Source: Stenotrophomonas rhizophila (GTDB lineage Bacteria > Pseudomonadota > Gammaproteobacteria > Xanthomonadales > Xanthomonadaceae). From it: DNA of 64,000 nucleotides. The stretch spans positions 1 to 64,000 of the forward strand of contig NZ_JACWUO010000008.1 of the NCBI RefSeq assembly GCF_020857975.1. Direction: 5' to 3'. The first letter of the stretch is position 1. Each line of letters opens with the position of its first letter. Both the position numbers and the translations under genes were made by a program. This document shows positions 10,113-19,123 of the stretch, piece by piece. The notes beneath the pieces were generated by a model. The model was not told where the DNA came from. It did not search any database and worked only from the letters and a program-made list of their open reading frames with translations.

Positions 10113-11606
10113 TCACCCAACCAGGGCTGCTGCCAGGCAATAGCCCGCCTTCCGCCCGGCAGCAGGCGGTGAAAGGGCCTTGACCGTGACGGTGACGGTG
10201 TTCATGCCCACCTGGACGTACTCACAGAAATTCTCATCCATGTAATCACTGGTCCGCAGGATGATGTCACTGCGGTTGGCCGTTGCGCCGTTGCCTTGCC
10301 GGGCATCGATGATTTCCTGGGGAAGTTCGATGCCATTGACGTTCACCGCCAACGCCAGGGGCGCGTCATCCAGCTTCCAGTGCCTCAGCAGAAGGCTCAG
10401 ATCGCCGACCGTATCGGTGACCTTGAACGCGAGCGTATAGCTGGCCGGTCCCGAGGTCACATCTGCAAGCATCCCTGGCGAAAAGCCCTTTCCTTTGCAG
10501 ATCAGCGTATTGGTGGGCGATGCTACCAACACCGAACCGTCGCTCCCGCCGAAACAGCCGTCTGCCAGCTTGGTGAAGTTGATGGCGGCATCGTTGCGCG
10601 AGGCCACCAGTGGGTTCAACGCCAGGCACTCCATCTGCCACCAGCTCAGGGGCAGCGTCAGCTGATCCGCCACCGCACTGCCCAGGGTGGCCGAGATCGT
10701 GTACGCCCCGGCCTGCCCCAGCCGCTGGTGGGAGGCAAGGGCATATTTGGTGTCTACAGTGAGCGTGAAGATGGTGGCGTCCACGTCCGGGAACGCCCCG
10801 CTGGGCTTGAAACTCCACTCGGCAGTGAAGGTGAAGTCCGTACCGAACTGAGACAGCTGGGAGGGCGGCAGCACACAGTCGTCCATCAGCATGCGATCGA
10901 CGATGGCCTGCGGCAGGTCGATGCTGCCGGCCGCATTCAAACTACGAAACTGCATGATATCCCACGGGTATTCCTGCCCGCATACCCAGCCGGCCTTCAG
11001 GTTCTCGCGGTCGACCTTCGCGTAGATGCCCCAGTCCTTGATCGAGAATCCATCCTGCAGACCCTGCCCATGCGTTGAGGCCGAGCCGGTTGAGCTGGAG
11101 CTGTCTTGTGAATGCTGCCGGGCAAACGCATGGTCGTAGCTCAAGCCCACCGAAAACATGGGCAGGTCCATCATGATGCCGCCCTGCACGTTCACGCCGA
11201 ACGAGTTGGTCTGCGACGTTGATGAACCCACCGACTGGCCGATGGAGCTGGTCAGTTGCTTGTCGGTCGAATCGCTTCGCGAAGTGGTGATGCTGGAATT
11301 GACCGTGATCGGGGAGTAGCCGTGAAGCCGGAACCCCTGGGTCTCGCTCTGGATGCTGGTTGCCAGCGATTTCTGGAAGTTGAAGATGGCCGGGTAGTTC
11401 ATGTACTGGGTAATCGACCCGGAGCCGATGTCAACATCGTCGCGGTTGTAGATCGAGGCCTTGAGCGCCGATTGGATATGGAACACCGGTACCGAGCGCA
11501 GATCGACGGTGGATATCTTCTTGGTTACGAACAGCTTCAGCGCGATGCTGCCGTTTCCGTCCAGCATCTGGCGCTGCTCGATTGCATGCAGATCGGGGAT
11601 GATCAT
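10113..11606 (-). CDS. Unrecognised Ser/Thr-rich protein, possible beta-pore former, second gene of the cassette
   Basis: 497 aa; not recognised. The start ATG (11606) has a good ribosome binding site (AAGGAGA). Residues about 95-185 are a long stretch rich in Ser, Thr, Gln and Gly with alternating hydrophobic residues (ITVNSSITTSRS, QTNSFGVNVQGGIMMDLPMF, then QDSSSSTGSASTHG). That pattern is what the membrane-inserting hairpins of beta-barrel pore-forming proteins look like. The C-terminal half is beta-rich with scattered Cys and Trp (SWWQMECLALNP). No signal peptide. It lies 22 nt downstream of the collagen-like gene and 36 nt upstream of the Lys-rich gene. The pore-former idea is a composition-based guess only. 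Confidence 0.7.
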   Translation of the reverse strand: MIIPDLHAIEQRQMLDGNGSIALKLFVTKKISTVDLRSVPVFHIQSALKASIYNRDDVDIGSGSITQYMNYPAIFNFQKSLATSIQSETQGFRLHGYSPITVNSSITTSRSDSTDKQLTSSIGQSVGSSTSQTNSFGVNVQGGIMMDLPMFSVGLSYDHAFARQHSQDSSSSTGSASTHGQGLQDGFSIKDWGIYAKVDRENLKAGWVCGQEYPWDIMQFRSLNAAGSIDLPQAIVDRMLMDDCVLPPSQLSQFGTDFTFTAEWSFKPSGAFPDVDATIFTLTVDTKYALASHQRLGQAGAYTISATLGSAVADQLTLPLSWWQMECLALNPLVASRNDAAINFTKLADGCFGGSDGSVLVASPTNTLICKGKGFSPGMLADVTSGPASYTLAFKVTDTVGDLSLLLRHWKLDDAPLALAVNVNGIELPQEIIDARQGNGATANRSDIILRTSDYMDENFCEYVQVGMNTVTVTVKALSPPAAGRKAGYCLAAALVG

Positions 11607-11628
11607 CGTGGCGTTCTCCTTGCGCGTG

Positions 11629-12840
11629 TCAGGCAGAGGGCGGCGTGTAGTTGCCGGGGATCAACTGCGGGGGCGCGCCGAACTGCGTGCCATCATTGCC
11701 CTTTGTGCCAGGCGTGCCCGGGGTTCCAAGTGCGCCGTCGGTGCCATTGCGGCTATGGTGGCCACCTGAGCCACCCGTCCCCCGTGCCCCGCGCTCTCCC
11801 GCTGCGCCAAGCGCGCCGCCACGGCCCGGCTTGGCCATCGCGGTTTGATAGACGAAGAAGTTCGCTCCCTGCTGCGCGGGGGCCAGGTTCACGTGAAGCT
11901 GTCCGCCATTGGGGGAGTTGCCGCCCGGCCCGCCCACTCCACCGGTTCCGCCCTGGCCTCCGTCGCCGCCATTGCCCCCATCGGTGCCTTCGCAGCCGGA
12001 GTTGCACCCGTTGCCTCCCCTGCCGCCCTGTTGGCCCGGGCCACCGTTCCCCGCAGGGCCGCCATTGCCTCCTTGGCCGGACTGGCCAAATACCACCAGC
12101 GGCGCTTGTGGCGACGCGAACGAGGCGATGTTGAGGGACGACAGCACGCTGGGAAGCCCGTCCACCGCGGGGCCGCCATTGTGGCCGTCGTTGCCCTTCA
12201 GGCCATTTGGGCCGTGACCACCACTGCCGGCGCCCGTGCAGATGCCGGGGGATGGCGTGCCGGCATTGGAGCCGTGCGAGGCCGGCGGCATCGGTGGGCC
12301 GTCATGGCCCGGACTGCCATCGGCGCCCGGCGCGCCAAGAATGCCAATGTGATACGGCAGGGTTCCAGCGCTGACGATGCTGAGCTGGTGGGTCACCCAT
12401 AGGGTGAACGCGGTATTCCGCAGCACGTAGGAACCGCCATTGAACACCAGGTTTTCGCAGGCGATGAACACCGGCGCGGTACCTGCGGGAAATTCCTTGT
12501 TCTCGGTGACGGTGATCTGCTTTGCAATGGTCAGCTTTATCGTCATCGGGAAGCGGCGCTTGAAGAACTCCGATCCGATCTCCGGATCGATCGAGCTCAC
12601 CGCACCGGTGAGGAAGTCGCTGAAGTGCAGCAGTCCGGCGCCGTAGCAATCCCTGCAGCAGCTTTCGGCCAGGTGGTGCCGCGCGTACGGCCGATGCGCG
12701 GGCGTGATGCCAGTCAGTGGGCCCAGCAGTTCCCGGTAGTGCTCAGGGGTTTGCGCTGTCACGGAGGCGTCAAGGGTTTCGCCCCGCTCGATTCTTTCCA
12801 CGTCGAGATTCAGGCGCTTGGCGAGCTGCAGGATCGACAT
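11629..12840 (-). CDS. Collagen-like glycine-rich protein, first gene of the cassette
   Basis: 403 aa. Start chosen at 12840 because AAGGAGT lies 5-6 nt upstream; the longer frame to 13143 reads through GC-rich noise. N-terminal 170 residues: a helical start (MSILQLAKRLNLDVERIERG), a Cys cluster ESCCRDCYG (about 60-68) and a beta-rich part with ITVTENKEFPAGTAPVFIACENL that suggests a jelly-roll or beta-helix edge. From about residue 170 on it is dominated by Gly-X-Y-like repeats (GAPGADGSPGHDGPP, GGNGGPAGNGGPGQQGG, GTPGTPGTKGNDG) with an interposed non-repeat block near 345. No signal peptide or anchor. It heads an apparent operon with two unrecognised genes. Function unknown; it could be structural or a scaffold. 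Confidence 0.75.
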   Translation of the reverse strand: MSILQLAKRLNLDVERIERGETLDASVTAQTPEHYRELLGPLTGITPAHRPYARHHLAESCCRDCYGAGLLHFSDFLTGAVSSIDPEIGSEFFKRRFPMTIKLTIAKQITVTENKEFPAGTAPVFIACENLVFNGGSYVLRNTAFTLWVTHQLSIVSAGTLPYHIGILGAPGADGSPGHDGPPMPPASHGSNAGTPSPGICTGAGSGGHGPNGLKGNDGHNGGPAVDGLPSVLSSLNIASFASPQAPLVVFGQSGQGGNGGPAGNGGPGQQGGRGGNGCNSGCEGTDGGNGGDGGQGGTGGVGGPGGNSPNGGQLHVNLAPAQQGANFFVYQTAMAKPGRGGALGAAGERGARGTGGSGGHHSRNGTDGALGTPGTPGTKGNDGTQFGAPPQLIPGNYTPPSA

Positions 12841-13334
12841 AGCCACTCCTTCAAGGATGGAATTGGTGCGTGTGAGAGAATTACGCCGATGCGCCGCAGG
12901 CTTCGTCCGACCGCAGAGACCTGCGCCCGTTCCAGCTCCGCGCCCGCAGCTCGGGCGCGTGGATCTGCCATACAATTCTTGGAACGGTTTGGAGCAGGCC
13001 CCTTGGCCAGGGAACACGCCAGCAGGTGCGCGGAATGAAGCTACTGGACTCCCGCGGCGAGCCTCCGCCCCCATGCGGATGGCGCGCTGCGTTCCGGCGG
13101 ACCGGCGGAGCGACGGAGCGACGGAGCGACGGAGCGACGCCAAGGCTGCTGTTGCGAACAGTGCGCTTGCTGTAGCGAAAAATTCAATCAGGAATTGCCG
13201 CGTTTTTTCGTAGGTTTACTCCTACTCAATGTCGACTCCATCACATCAAAAGTGTGATTTCCATTGTGATCGGGGACGATGAAACGGCGATCCGCTGGAG
13301 CAGCTGGTGGTCATCACCATCGCCGGGTGCCGCG
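12841..13334. other. 494-nt intergenic region upstream of the cassette
   Basis: No supported gene. It holds four tandem octamers (13107-13138, separate entry) and then an A/T-richer block (about 13155-13275) likely to contain the cassette promoter. In that block is a perfect GTAGG-N6-CCTAC dyad (13210-13225) next to a T6 run, and ATCACA-N7-TGTGAT arms around 13245-13263. The right end is the 3' flank of the efflux operon. No clear terminator was seen there. Confidence 0.4.
13107..13138. repeat. Four tandem copies of GGAGCGAC
   Basis: Exact head-to-tail octamer array of four units, in non-coding DNA about 270 nt upstream of the cassette start. Likely a slippage-prone microsatellite; copy number may vary between strains. 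Confidence 0.9.
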
Positions 13335-14939
13335 CTAACGCGCTGCACCCGAAGCCGAAGCACGCCGCGGCTTCCCCCGCAACATCATGCTGCCGGCCGC
13401 GCAGGCCAGCATGGCGATGCCGGCCACCAGGAAGGCATCGCTGTAGGCCAGCAGCAGCGCCTCGCGATGCACGACCTTGTCCAGCAACGCGAACGCCTGC
13501 TGCCGCTCCAGTGCATGGCCGCTGCCGTACAGGGCCGAGGCGGCGTCGACAGGTGCCCTGGACAGCATGCGCACCAGTTCGATCACCCGCGCCTGGGTGG
13601 CCGCCGAGAACGGCGTCACCGCCTCGCCGATGTGGAAGGCGTGCAGCCGTTCGCGGGTGACGATGAACTGGCTGGCCACTGCGATGCCGATGGCGCCGCC
13701 AACGTTGCGCACCATCGAGAACACCCCGGCCGCCGACCCCAGCTCGGACCGCTCCAGGCCTTCCACCGCCATCACGCTCAGCGCCACCACGATCAGCGAT
13801 TGGCCGATGCCGCGCACGATCAGCGACGGCACGATCACGTTGCTGGCCGCGTTGGCATCCAGGTGGATGTTCATCAGGCAGCCCACCGCCATGATGATGA
13901 AGCCCAGCACGATGGCGGTCCTGACACTGGTGCGCTTCATCAGCGGCGGGGTGGCGAAGGACATGATGAACTGCACGATGCCGTAGGGAATCATGGTCTG
14001 GCCGATCTGGCGGGCGTTGTAACCGTGCACGTCGGCAAAGTAGTTGGGGATCAGGAACACCACCCCGAACACCACCGCACCGAAGGTGAACTGCATCAGG
14101 CTGGCCAGGCCGAAGTTGTAGCTGGACAGCAGCCGCAGGTTGAGGAAAGGTTCCCTGCGTCGAAGTTCGATGGCGACAAAGGCCACCAGGCCCACCGCGG
14201 CAACCAGCGCCGCCTCGAGGATGAAGGCCGATGAGAACCAGTCCTTGCGCCCGCCCTCCTCCAGCATGATCTGCAACGCCGACAAGCCCAGCGCCATGGC
14301 GATGATGCCGCCCCAGTCGCCGGTCCGCAGCTTCTCCAGGGCCATGGGCTGGGGCCGGATCGACCAGCCGATCGCCGCCAGCAGCAGCAGGCCTGGCGGC
14401 ACCTGCAGGTAGAAGATCGCCCGCCAGGAATACACATCGGTCAACCAGCCGCCCAGCGACGGCCCCGCCGCCTGGGCAACGTTGTTGGCGATGGCGAACA
14501 GGGCCATGCCGAACGGATGCTTCGATGACGGCAGCTCGGTGACGATGAGCTGGAACGACAGCGGAATGAGCACGCCGCCAAAGGCGCCTTGCAGCGTACG
14601 CGCCAGGATCATGGCCTGGATGTTGGGCGCGACCGAACAGGCCAGCGAGAACAGCACGAAGCCGGCCGCGCCCACCATCAGCACGCGGCGGATGGTGAAC
14701 ACCGAGGCCAACCACGCGGCCAATGGAATGACGATGATCTCCGCAACCAGGTAGGCGGTGGTGATCCACGAGCCCTCCTCGAAGGTGGCGCCCAGCGAGC
14801 CGCGCACATCGGGCAGCGAGGCATTGGTGACGTGCACGTTCATGCCGGCCATGAAGCAACCGACCACGCCCCCGATCACCGCCACCCAGGCGCGCAGCGA
14901 AACCCTCTCTTCGGACTGAACGGCTGCGGCGGCGCTCAT
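13335..14939 (-). CDS. DHA2 family MFS drug efflux transporter (EmrB/QacA type)
   Basis: 534-aa inner-membrane drug/proton antiporter with 14 predicted helices. Typical family signs: a first helix with GGVVGCFMAGMNVHVTNASLPD, motif A-like LASVFTIRRVLMVGA, GAFGGVLIPLSFQLIVTE in the motif C region, and a long C-terminal half ending in a basic tail. ATG at 14939 overlaps the stop of the upstream adaptor gene by 4 nt (ATGA), so translation is likely coupled. Together with the HlyD adaptor and the outer-membrane factor upstream it forms a complete tripartite pump of the EmrAB-TolC type. Substrate unknown; probably under the divergent AraC regulator. Confidence 0.9.
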   Translation of the reverse strand: MSAAAAVQSEERVSLRAWVAVIGGVVGCFMAGMNVHVTNASLPDVRGSLGATFEEGSWITTAYLVAEIIVIPLAAWLASVFTIRRVLMVGAAGFVLFSLACSVAPNIQAMILARTLQGAFGGVLIPLSFQLIVTELPSSKHPFGMALFAIANNVAQAAGPSLGGWLTDVYSWRAIFYLQVPPGLLLLAAIGWSIRPQPMALEKLRTGDWGGIIAMALGLSALQIMLEEGGRKDWFSSAFILEAALVAAVGLVAFVAIELRRREPFLNLRLLSSYNFGLASLMQFTFGAVVFGVVFLIPNYFADVHGYNARQIGQTMIPYGIVQFIMSFATPPLMKRTSVRTAIVLGFIIMAVGCLMNIHLDANAASNVIVPSLIVRGIGQSLIVVALSVMAVEGLERSELGSAAGVFSMVRNVGGAIGIAVASQFIVTRERLHAFHIGEAVTPFSAATQARVIELVRMLSRAPVDAASALYGSGHALERQQAFALLDKVVHREALLLAYSDAFLVAGIAMLACAAGSMMLRGKPRRASASGAAR

Positions 14940-16078
14940 CGAGCGGGCGCCGGACGCGTATCGATCTCGGCCACCACCGACATCCCCGGCCGCAGCGAGG
15001 CAAGCCTGGGTTGCCCGGCATCCACCGCGATGCGTACCGGGATGCGCTGGACGATCTTGGTGAAGTTGCCGGTGGCGTTGTCCGGCGGCAACAGCGCGAA
15101 CTGGGCGCCGGAAGCGGGCGCGAAACTGTCCACGTGCCCGGCCAGCGCCTGCCCGCCCAAGGCGTCGACCTCGATCTGCACGCGCTGGCCCGGCGCAACG
15201 CCTTCCAGCTGTACTTCCTTGTAGTTGGCGACGATGTAGACCTGGTGCGGCACCACGGCCATCAAGGGCGCACCGGCCCCGACATAGTCGCCCATCCGTA
15301 CGCTGCGCTGGCCGACGGTGCCGGCGATCGGCGCGCGGACCACGGTGTGTTCCAGTTCCAGGTTGGCCAGCGCAAGGCTGGCCTGGGCCTGCAGCAATGC
15401 GCCCTGGGCTTCCTCCAGCGCGGCGGTGGCGCGCTGGCGTTCGGTGGCCAGCACGGCAGCGTAGTCAACGCTTGCCGCCGCCGTGGCGCGCGTGGCCTCC
15501 ACCGCCGCCGCGTTGCGCGTGGCACTGGCCTCGGCCGCTTCCAGGTGCCTGGCATCGGACGCCTGCTGGCGGGCCAGCGTCTGCTCGCGCCGGTACTCCA
15601 GCGTGGCCTGGCGCAGGTCGGCCTGGCGCGCACGCACGTCGGCGCTGGCAGCGGCAATCACGTTGCGTTGCCGCTGGCGCTGCGCATCCAGGTTGGCAAT
15701 GGCCGCCTGCTGCGCCATCACCTTGGCGCGGGCCACTGCGACGGCACCTTCGGCCTGGGCCACGCGGTTGCGATAGTGGCGGTCATCCAGCCTGGCCAGG
15801 ATGTCGCCGCGGGCGACACGCTGGTTGTCGCCCACCTGCACGCTGGCGATATAGCCGGCAACGCGCGGGCTGATGGTGGCGATGTCGGCGCGGACATAGG
15901 CGTTGTCGGTGCCGACCATGAAGCGGCCCGCGGTCCACCAGTGGATGCCGGCGGCAAGCGCGGCCAGGGCAAGCAACAGCAGGGCGGCCAGCACCAGCGG
16001 CCTGCGCATCATCGGCGGACGGCGGCCGGCCATATCGACAGGTGCACCGTGTGGGGGAGTGGTATCGGTCATGGTCAT
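14936..16078 (-). CDS. HlyD/EmrA family periplasmic adaptor
   Basis: 380-aa membrane fusion protein bridging the MFS pump to the outer-membrane factor. Cytoplasmic N-tail, one transmembrane helix (LVLAALLLLALAALAAGIHWW, about 30-50), the lipoyl half-motif DNAYVRADIATISPRVAGYI, a long alpha-helical hairpin (about 110-235), the second half-motif LEHTVVRAPIAGTVGQRSV and a beta-barrel domain with VANYKEVQLEGVAPGQRV. Start: ATG at 16078, two bases after the outer-membrane factor stop; the ATG at 16072 is an alternative. Operon order is outer-membrane factor, adaptor, pump. Confidence 0.92.
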   Translation of the reverse strand: MTMTDTTPPHGAPVDMAGRRPPMMRRPLVLAALLLLALAALAAGIHWWTAGRFMVGTDNAYVRADIATISPRVAGYIASVQVGDNQRVARGDILARLDDRHYRNRVAQAEGAVAVARAKVMAQQAAIANLDAQRQRQRNVIAAASADVRARQADLRQATLEYRREQTLARQQASDARHLEAAEASATRNAAAVEATRATAAASVDYAAVLATERQRATAALEEAQGALLQAQASLALANLELEHTVVRAPIAGTVGQRSVRMGDYVGAGAPLMAVVPHQVYIVANYKEVQLEGVAPGQRVQIEVDALGGQALAGHVDSFAPASGAQFALLPPDNATGNFTKIVQRIPVRIAVDAGQPRLASLRPGMSVVAEIDTRPAPAR

Positions 16079-16080
16079 GT

Positions 16081-17565
16081 TCAGAGGGTGGGGGAAGGGG
16101 ACCGACGCGCGGGGTCGGCGCGGCGGGTGATCACCGGGGTGTGCACGGCGGGCGCCTGCTCCCAGCCGCCACCGAGCGACTTGAACAGCGCGACCTGTCC
16201 CAGCGCCAGGTCGGTCTCGGCCGCGGCCAGCGCCGCATGCATCTGCGCGTCGCTGCATTCGGCATCCAGCGCATCCAGTTCGCTGGCCGCGCCGGCGCGC
16301 TGGTCCAACCGGGCCAGTCGCATCGCCGCGCCGCTCTGTTCGGCGGCGGCGGTCAACGCATCGCGCTGGCGCCGTGCCGCCTCATGGGTGGCCAGTGCCT
16401 GTTTGACGTCTTTCAGCGTGACCAGGATCACCGCGTCGAAACGCGCGAGCGCGGCCGCTTCCTGCGCCTGGGCCTGCGCTATCTGCGCGCGCGCCGCGCT
16501 GACGTTGGGAAAGTGCCAGGAAAGTACCGGCCCCACGTTCCATGCGATGGCACTGTGGTGGCCCAGGTCGCCCACCTCCGGCGCCGAACCGGCCACCGTG
16601 CCGAGGATGGACACGCTGGGATAGAGGCTTGCGGTGGCCACGCCAATGCGCGCGGTGCTCGCTTCCAGCCGACGCTGCGCCTGGCGGACATCGGGCCGGC
16701 GCTGGAGCAGTGCGGTAACGTCCCCGATCGGGATGGGCGCCTTCAGCTGCGGCACGCTGGCGCAGCTGCCCGCCGCGGCGGCCAGGTCGTCGGGCGGCCG
16801 CCCGGCCAGCACGGCCAGTTCGTACAGGGCGTTGCGCCGCCCGGCCTGCAGCGCCGGCAGCGCCGCCTGGGCCTGCCCGGCCAGTGCGGATGCACGCGCC
16901 ACCTCCAGTGCCGTGGTACCGCCGGCAGCACGCAGCGCGGTCTTCAGCGCCAGGCGCCGCGTTGCCAGTGCCAGCGAGCGTTGCGCCACACCTGCCGCGC
17001 TGGCGTAGCCGCAACTGTCCACGTAGGCGCGCGTGGTTTCGGCGGCCACCACCACCCGCATGTTGTCCTGCGCGGCTTCGGTCGCCTCGGCGTCGGCCCG
17101 CGCGGCCTGCACGGCGCGCGCGATCCGGCCGAAGAAATCCAGGCTCCAGCCGGCCGACACCCCCGCGCCATAACGCTGCCCGGTGCGCACCTCGGTCTGG
17201 TCCAACGCAGCGGCGATCTGGTCGCTGACCGTGCTGCCATACCCGATGTCGCTGGACACCGTGGTGAGCGGAAGCCGCGCTCCCTGGCGTTCGCGCAGCA
17301 CCGCGCGCGCTTGGCGCAGGTTGGCTGAGGCCACCTGCAGATCGCGGTTGTTTTCCAGCGCCTCGGTCACCAACGCGTCCAGCGCCGGGTCGTCATACAG
17401 GCGCCACCATTGCGTGGCCGCAGGGGCCGCCACCACCGCACTGCCCACCTGGCCGAGCGAGGGCGGCGCGCCGATGGTCGAACGGGGCGATCCCGCGGGG
17501 CCAACGGCACATCCGCTGGCGGTGGCGAGCAACAGACACAACAGGGGGGCGCGCAAAGCAGTCAT
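16081..17565 (-). CDS. NodT-family outer-membrane efflux lipoprotein
   Basis: 494-aa TolC-like exit duct of the efflux system. The start at 17565 gives a lipoprotein signal (hydrophobic segment then LLATASGC lipobox, Cys about 20). The two duplicated helical/strand halves show the usual outer-membrane factor motifs: WWRLYDDPALDALVTEALENN near the N-terminus, SWSLDFFGRIARAVQAARAD in the first half, and IGVATASLYPSVSILG with DLALGQVALFKSLGGGW at the end. First gene of the operon and divergent from the AraC-type regulator, whose start is about 95 nt away. Confidence 0.92.
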   Translation of the reverse strand: MTALRAPLLCLLLATASGCAVGPAGSPRSTIGAPPSLGQVGSAVVAAPAATQWWRLYDDPALDALVTEALENNRDLQVASANLRQARAVLRERQGARLPLTTVSSDIGYGSTVSDQIAAALDQTEVRTGQRYGAGVSAGWSLDFFGRIARAVQAARADAEATEAAQDNMRVVVAAETTRAYVDSCGYASAAGVAQRSLALATRRLALKTALRAAGGTTALEVARASALAGQAQAALPALQAGRRNALYELAVLAGRPPDDLAAAAGSCASVPQLKAPIPIGDVTALLQRRPDVRQAQRRLEASTARIGVATASLYPSVSILGTVAGSAPEVGDLGHHSAIAWNVGPVLSWHFPNVSAARAQIAQAQAQEAAALARFDAVILVTLKDVKQALATHEAARRQRDALTAAAEQSGAAMRLARLDQRAGAASELDALDAECSDAQMHAALAAAETDLALGQVALFKSLGGGWEQAPAVHTPVITRRADPARRSPSPTL

Positions 17566-17659
17566 GGGCGGGGCATGTGGAGGGCTGTGGCCGGGGGTCC
17601 ACATGACACCACCATCGCCGCTGTCCTTCTCCCGGCTGGCGGACTACCATCGTCTAGAT

Positions 17660-18436
17660 ATGGACACCCCGCGCACAGTAAGCGATTGCCACGCCACCGA
17701 CCGCCCGGTGGCGGCCCTGGCCACCTGGCACCCCCATGGCGAACACATTGCCCCGCACCGGCATTCCCGGGCGCAGCTGGTGCACGCCCTGAGCGGGGTG
17801 ATGACGGTGCAGAGCGCCACGGGCAGCTGGGTGGTGCCGGCGGGACGGGCGGTGTGGATGCCCGAAGACATCGAACACCGCATCCATATCGCCGGCGACA
17901 TCGCCATGCGTACCCTCTACGTCGCGCCGCAGGCCCGGCCGAACCTGCCTGCCCGTTGTGAGGTGATCGAGGTGTCCCCACTGCTGCGCGAGGCCATCAT
18001 CGCCGCCACCGGGATCGGCCTGCACTACCCTACTGCAGGCCGCGACCACCGGGTGATGGAACTGATCCTGGACGAGATCGAAAGGGCGCCCCGGTTGGGG
18101 CTACACGTGCCGTTGCCGCGCAATGCCCAGCTGTTGCGCCTGTGCCAGCGGATGATCGCCGAACCGGCCGAGCCGGTGACGCTGGAAAGCCTGGCCGCCC
18201 AGATGCATGTCAGCGGGCGCACGGTGGCACGGCTGTTCCACCGCGAAGTGGGGATGAGCTTCGGGGACTGGCGGCGGCGGATGTGCCTGCTGCTCAGTCT
18301 GCCGCGCCTTGCGGCCGGGGCATCCATCCTGGAGGTGGCGCTGGAGCACGGCTACCTCAGCCCCAGCGCGTTCTCGGCGATGTTCCGTAGAGCGCTGGGC
18401 GTATCGCCCACCGACTATCTGGTCTCCAGGGAGTAA
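17660..18436 (+). CDS. AraC family transcriptional regulator with cupin sensor
   Basis: 258 aa: N-terminal cupin-like domain (HGEHIAPHRHSRAQLVHALSGVMTV, VVPAGRAVWMPEDIEHRIHIAG) and C-terminal double helix-turn-helix (LESLAAQMHVSGRTVARLFHREVGMSFGDWR, then ILEVALEHGYLSPSAFSAMFRRALGVSPTDY). This is the short cupin-AraC subgroup. It probably controls the divergent efflux operon. An in-frame ATG at 17603 would add 19 residues; neither has a clear ribosome binding site. I prefer 17660 because the conserved domain starts shortly after it and the region between (TCTAGA-centred, 17654-17659) looks like promoter DNA. Confidence 0.88.
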   Translation: MDTPRTVSDCHATDRPVAALATWHPHGEHIAPHRHSRAQLVHALSGVMTVQSATGSWVVPAGRAVWMPEDIEHRIHIAGDIAMRTLYVAPQARPNLPARCEVIEVSPLLREAIIAATGIGLHYPTAGRDHRVMELILDEIERAPRLGLHVPLPRNAQLLRLCQRMIAEPAEPVTLESLAAQMHVSGRTVARLFHREVGMSFGDWRRRMCLLLSLPRLAAGASILEVALEHGYLSPSAFSAMFRRALGVSPTDYLVSRE

Positions 18437-18628
18437 CCGGCAAGGGCCTCCATTCAAGCCTTGTGTACGGCGTTGCGCCCATCGAGACGCAGCAAGACGG
18501 CGCCCCCAACAGACAGACTATTCCTGGACGTGAAAAGGCCGGGAAAAGCTGGGCCCCCCGCCTTGTGACGCCCCATCAGAACCCTGCTGCCCTGCCACTG
18601 CGGGAATGGAAGAACGGGCAGTCCCTGC

Positions 18629-19123
18629 TCAGACCGCCTCATCCACCACGCGTACCAGCTGCCAGCATGGGCGCCGGGCGAAGTGGTAGCGCTGCTGGTT
18701 GCTGGTGTTGGGCGTACTGATGAGCACCGTCATGCCGCCATCGGGCTGACCGCTGACCGAAATCTCCCTGCCCGCCTCGGGCAGTGTCGCCGGATCGGGC
18801 ATCACCGGCCAGGTAACCTCGCGCAGGGCGATGTTCTCGCTGACCATGCGCGGCTCCGGCTCGGCGTTCACGTCCACCCGCTCGCTGGGCAGCGGATCGG
18901 CCACCGCCGTTTCCTGCAACGCGATCTCGCTGCCGAAGTGGCGCAGGAAGGTATCGAACCGGGGGTATGCGCATGCCGCGGCAGGCGCGGCGGCCGCCGG
19001 TGCGTGGATGGCCGTCGGCGGTGCGGTGGGCGCTGGCGCAGCGGCGGTGGAAGGTTCGGATTGGCAGGCGCTCAATGCCAAGCCGAAGATGACCGCCAGC
19101 AGCGGCAGGCAATGATGGAACAA
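18629..19123 (-). CDS. Small hypothetical lipoprotein with TTG start
   Basis: 164 aa, not recognised beyond the lipobox. No ATG gives a sensible start, but TTG at 19123 is preceded by a perfect AGGAGG five bases upstream and opens a lipoprotein signal: FHHC, a hydrophobic core LPLLAVIFGLAL and lipobox LSAC (Cys about 20). An Ala/Pro/Thr linker follows, then a globular domain (about 55-164) with PRFDTFLRHFGSEIALQ and GGMTVLISTPNTSNQQRYHF. Likely anchored in the outer membrane facing the periplasm. It is divergent from the VOC gene. Function unknown. Confidence 0.8.
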   Translation of the reverse strand: MFHHCLPLLAVIFGLALSACQSEPSTAAAPAPTAPPTAIHAPAAAAPAAACAYPRFDTFLRHFGSEIALQETAVADPLPSERVDVNAEPEPRMVSENIALREVTWPVMPDPATLPEAGREISVSGQPDGGMTVLISTPNTSNQQRYHFARRPCWQLVRVVDEAV

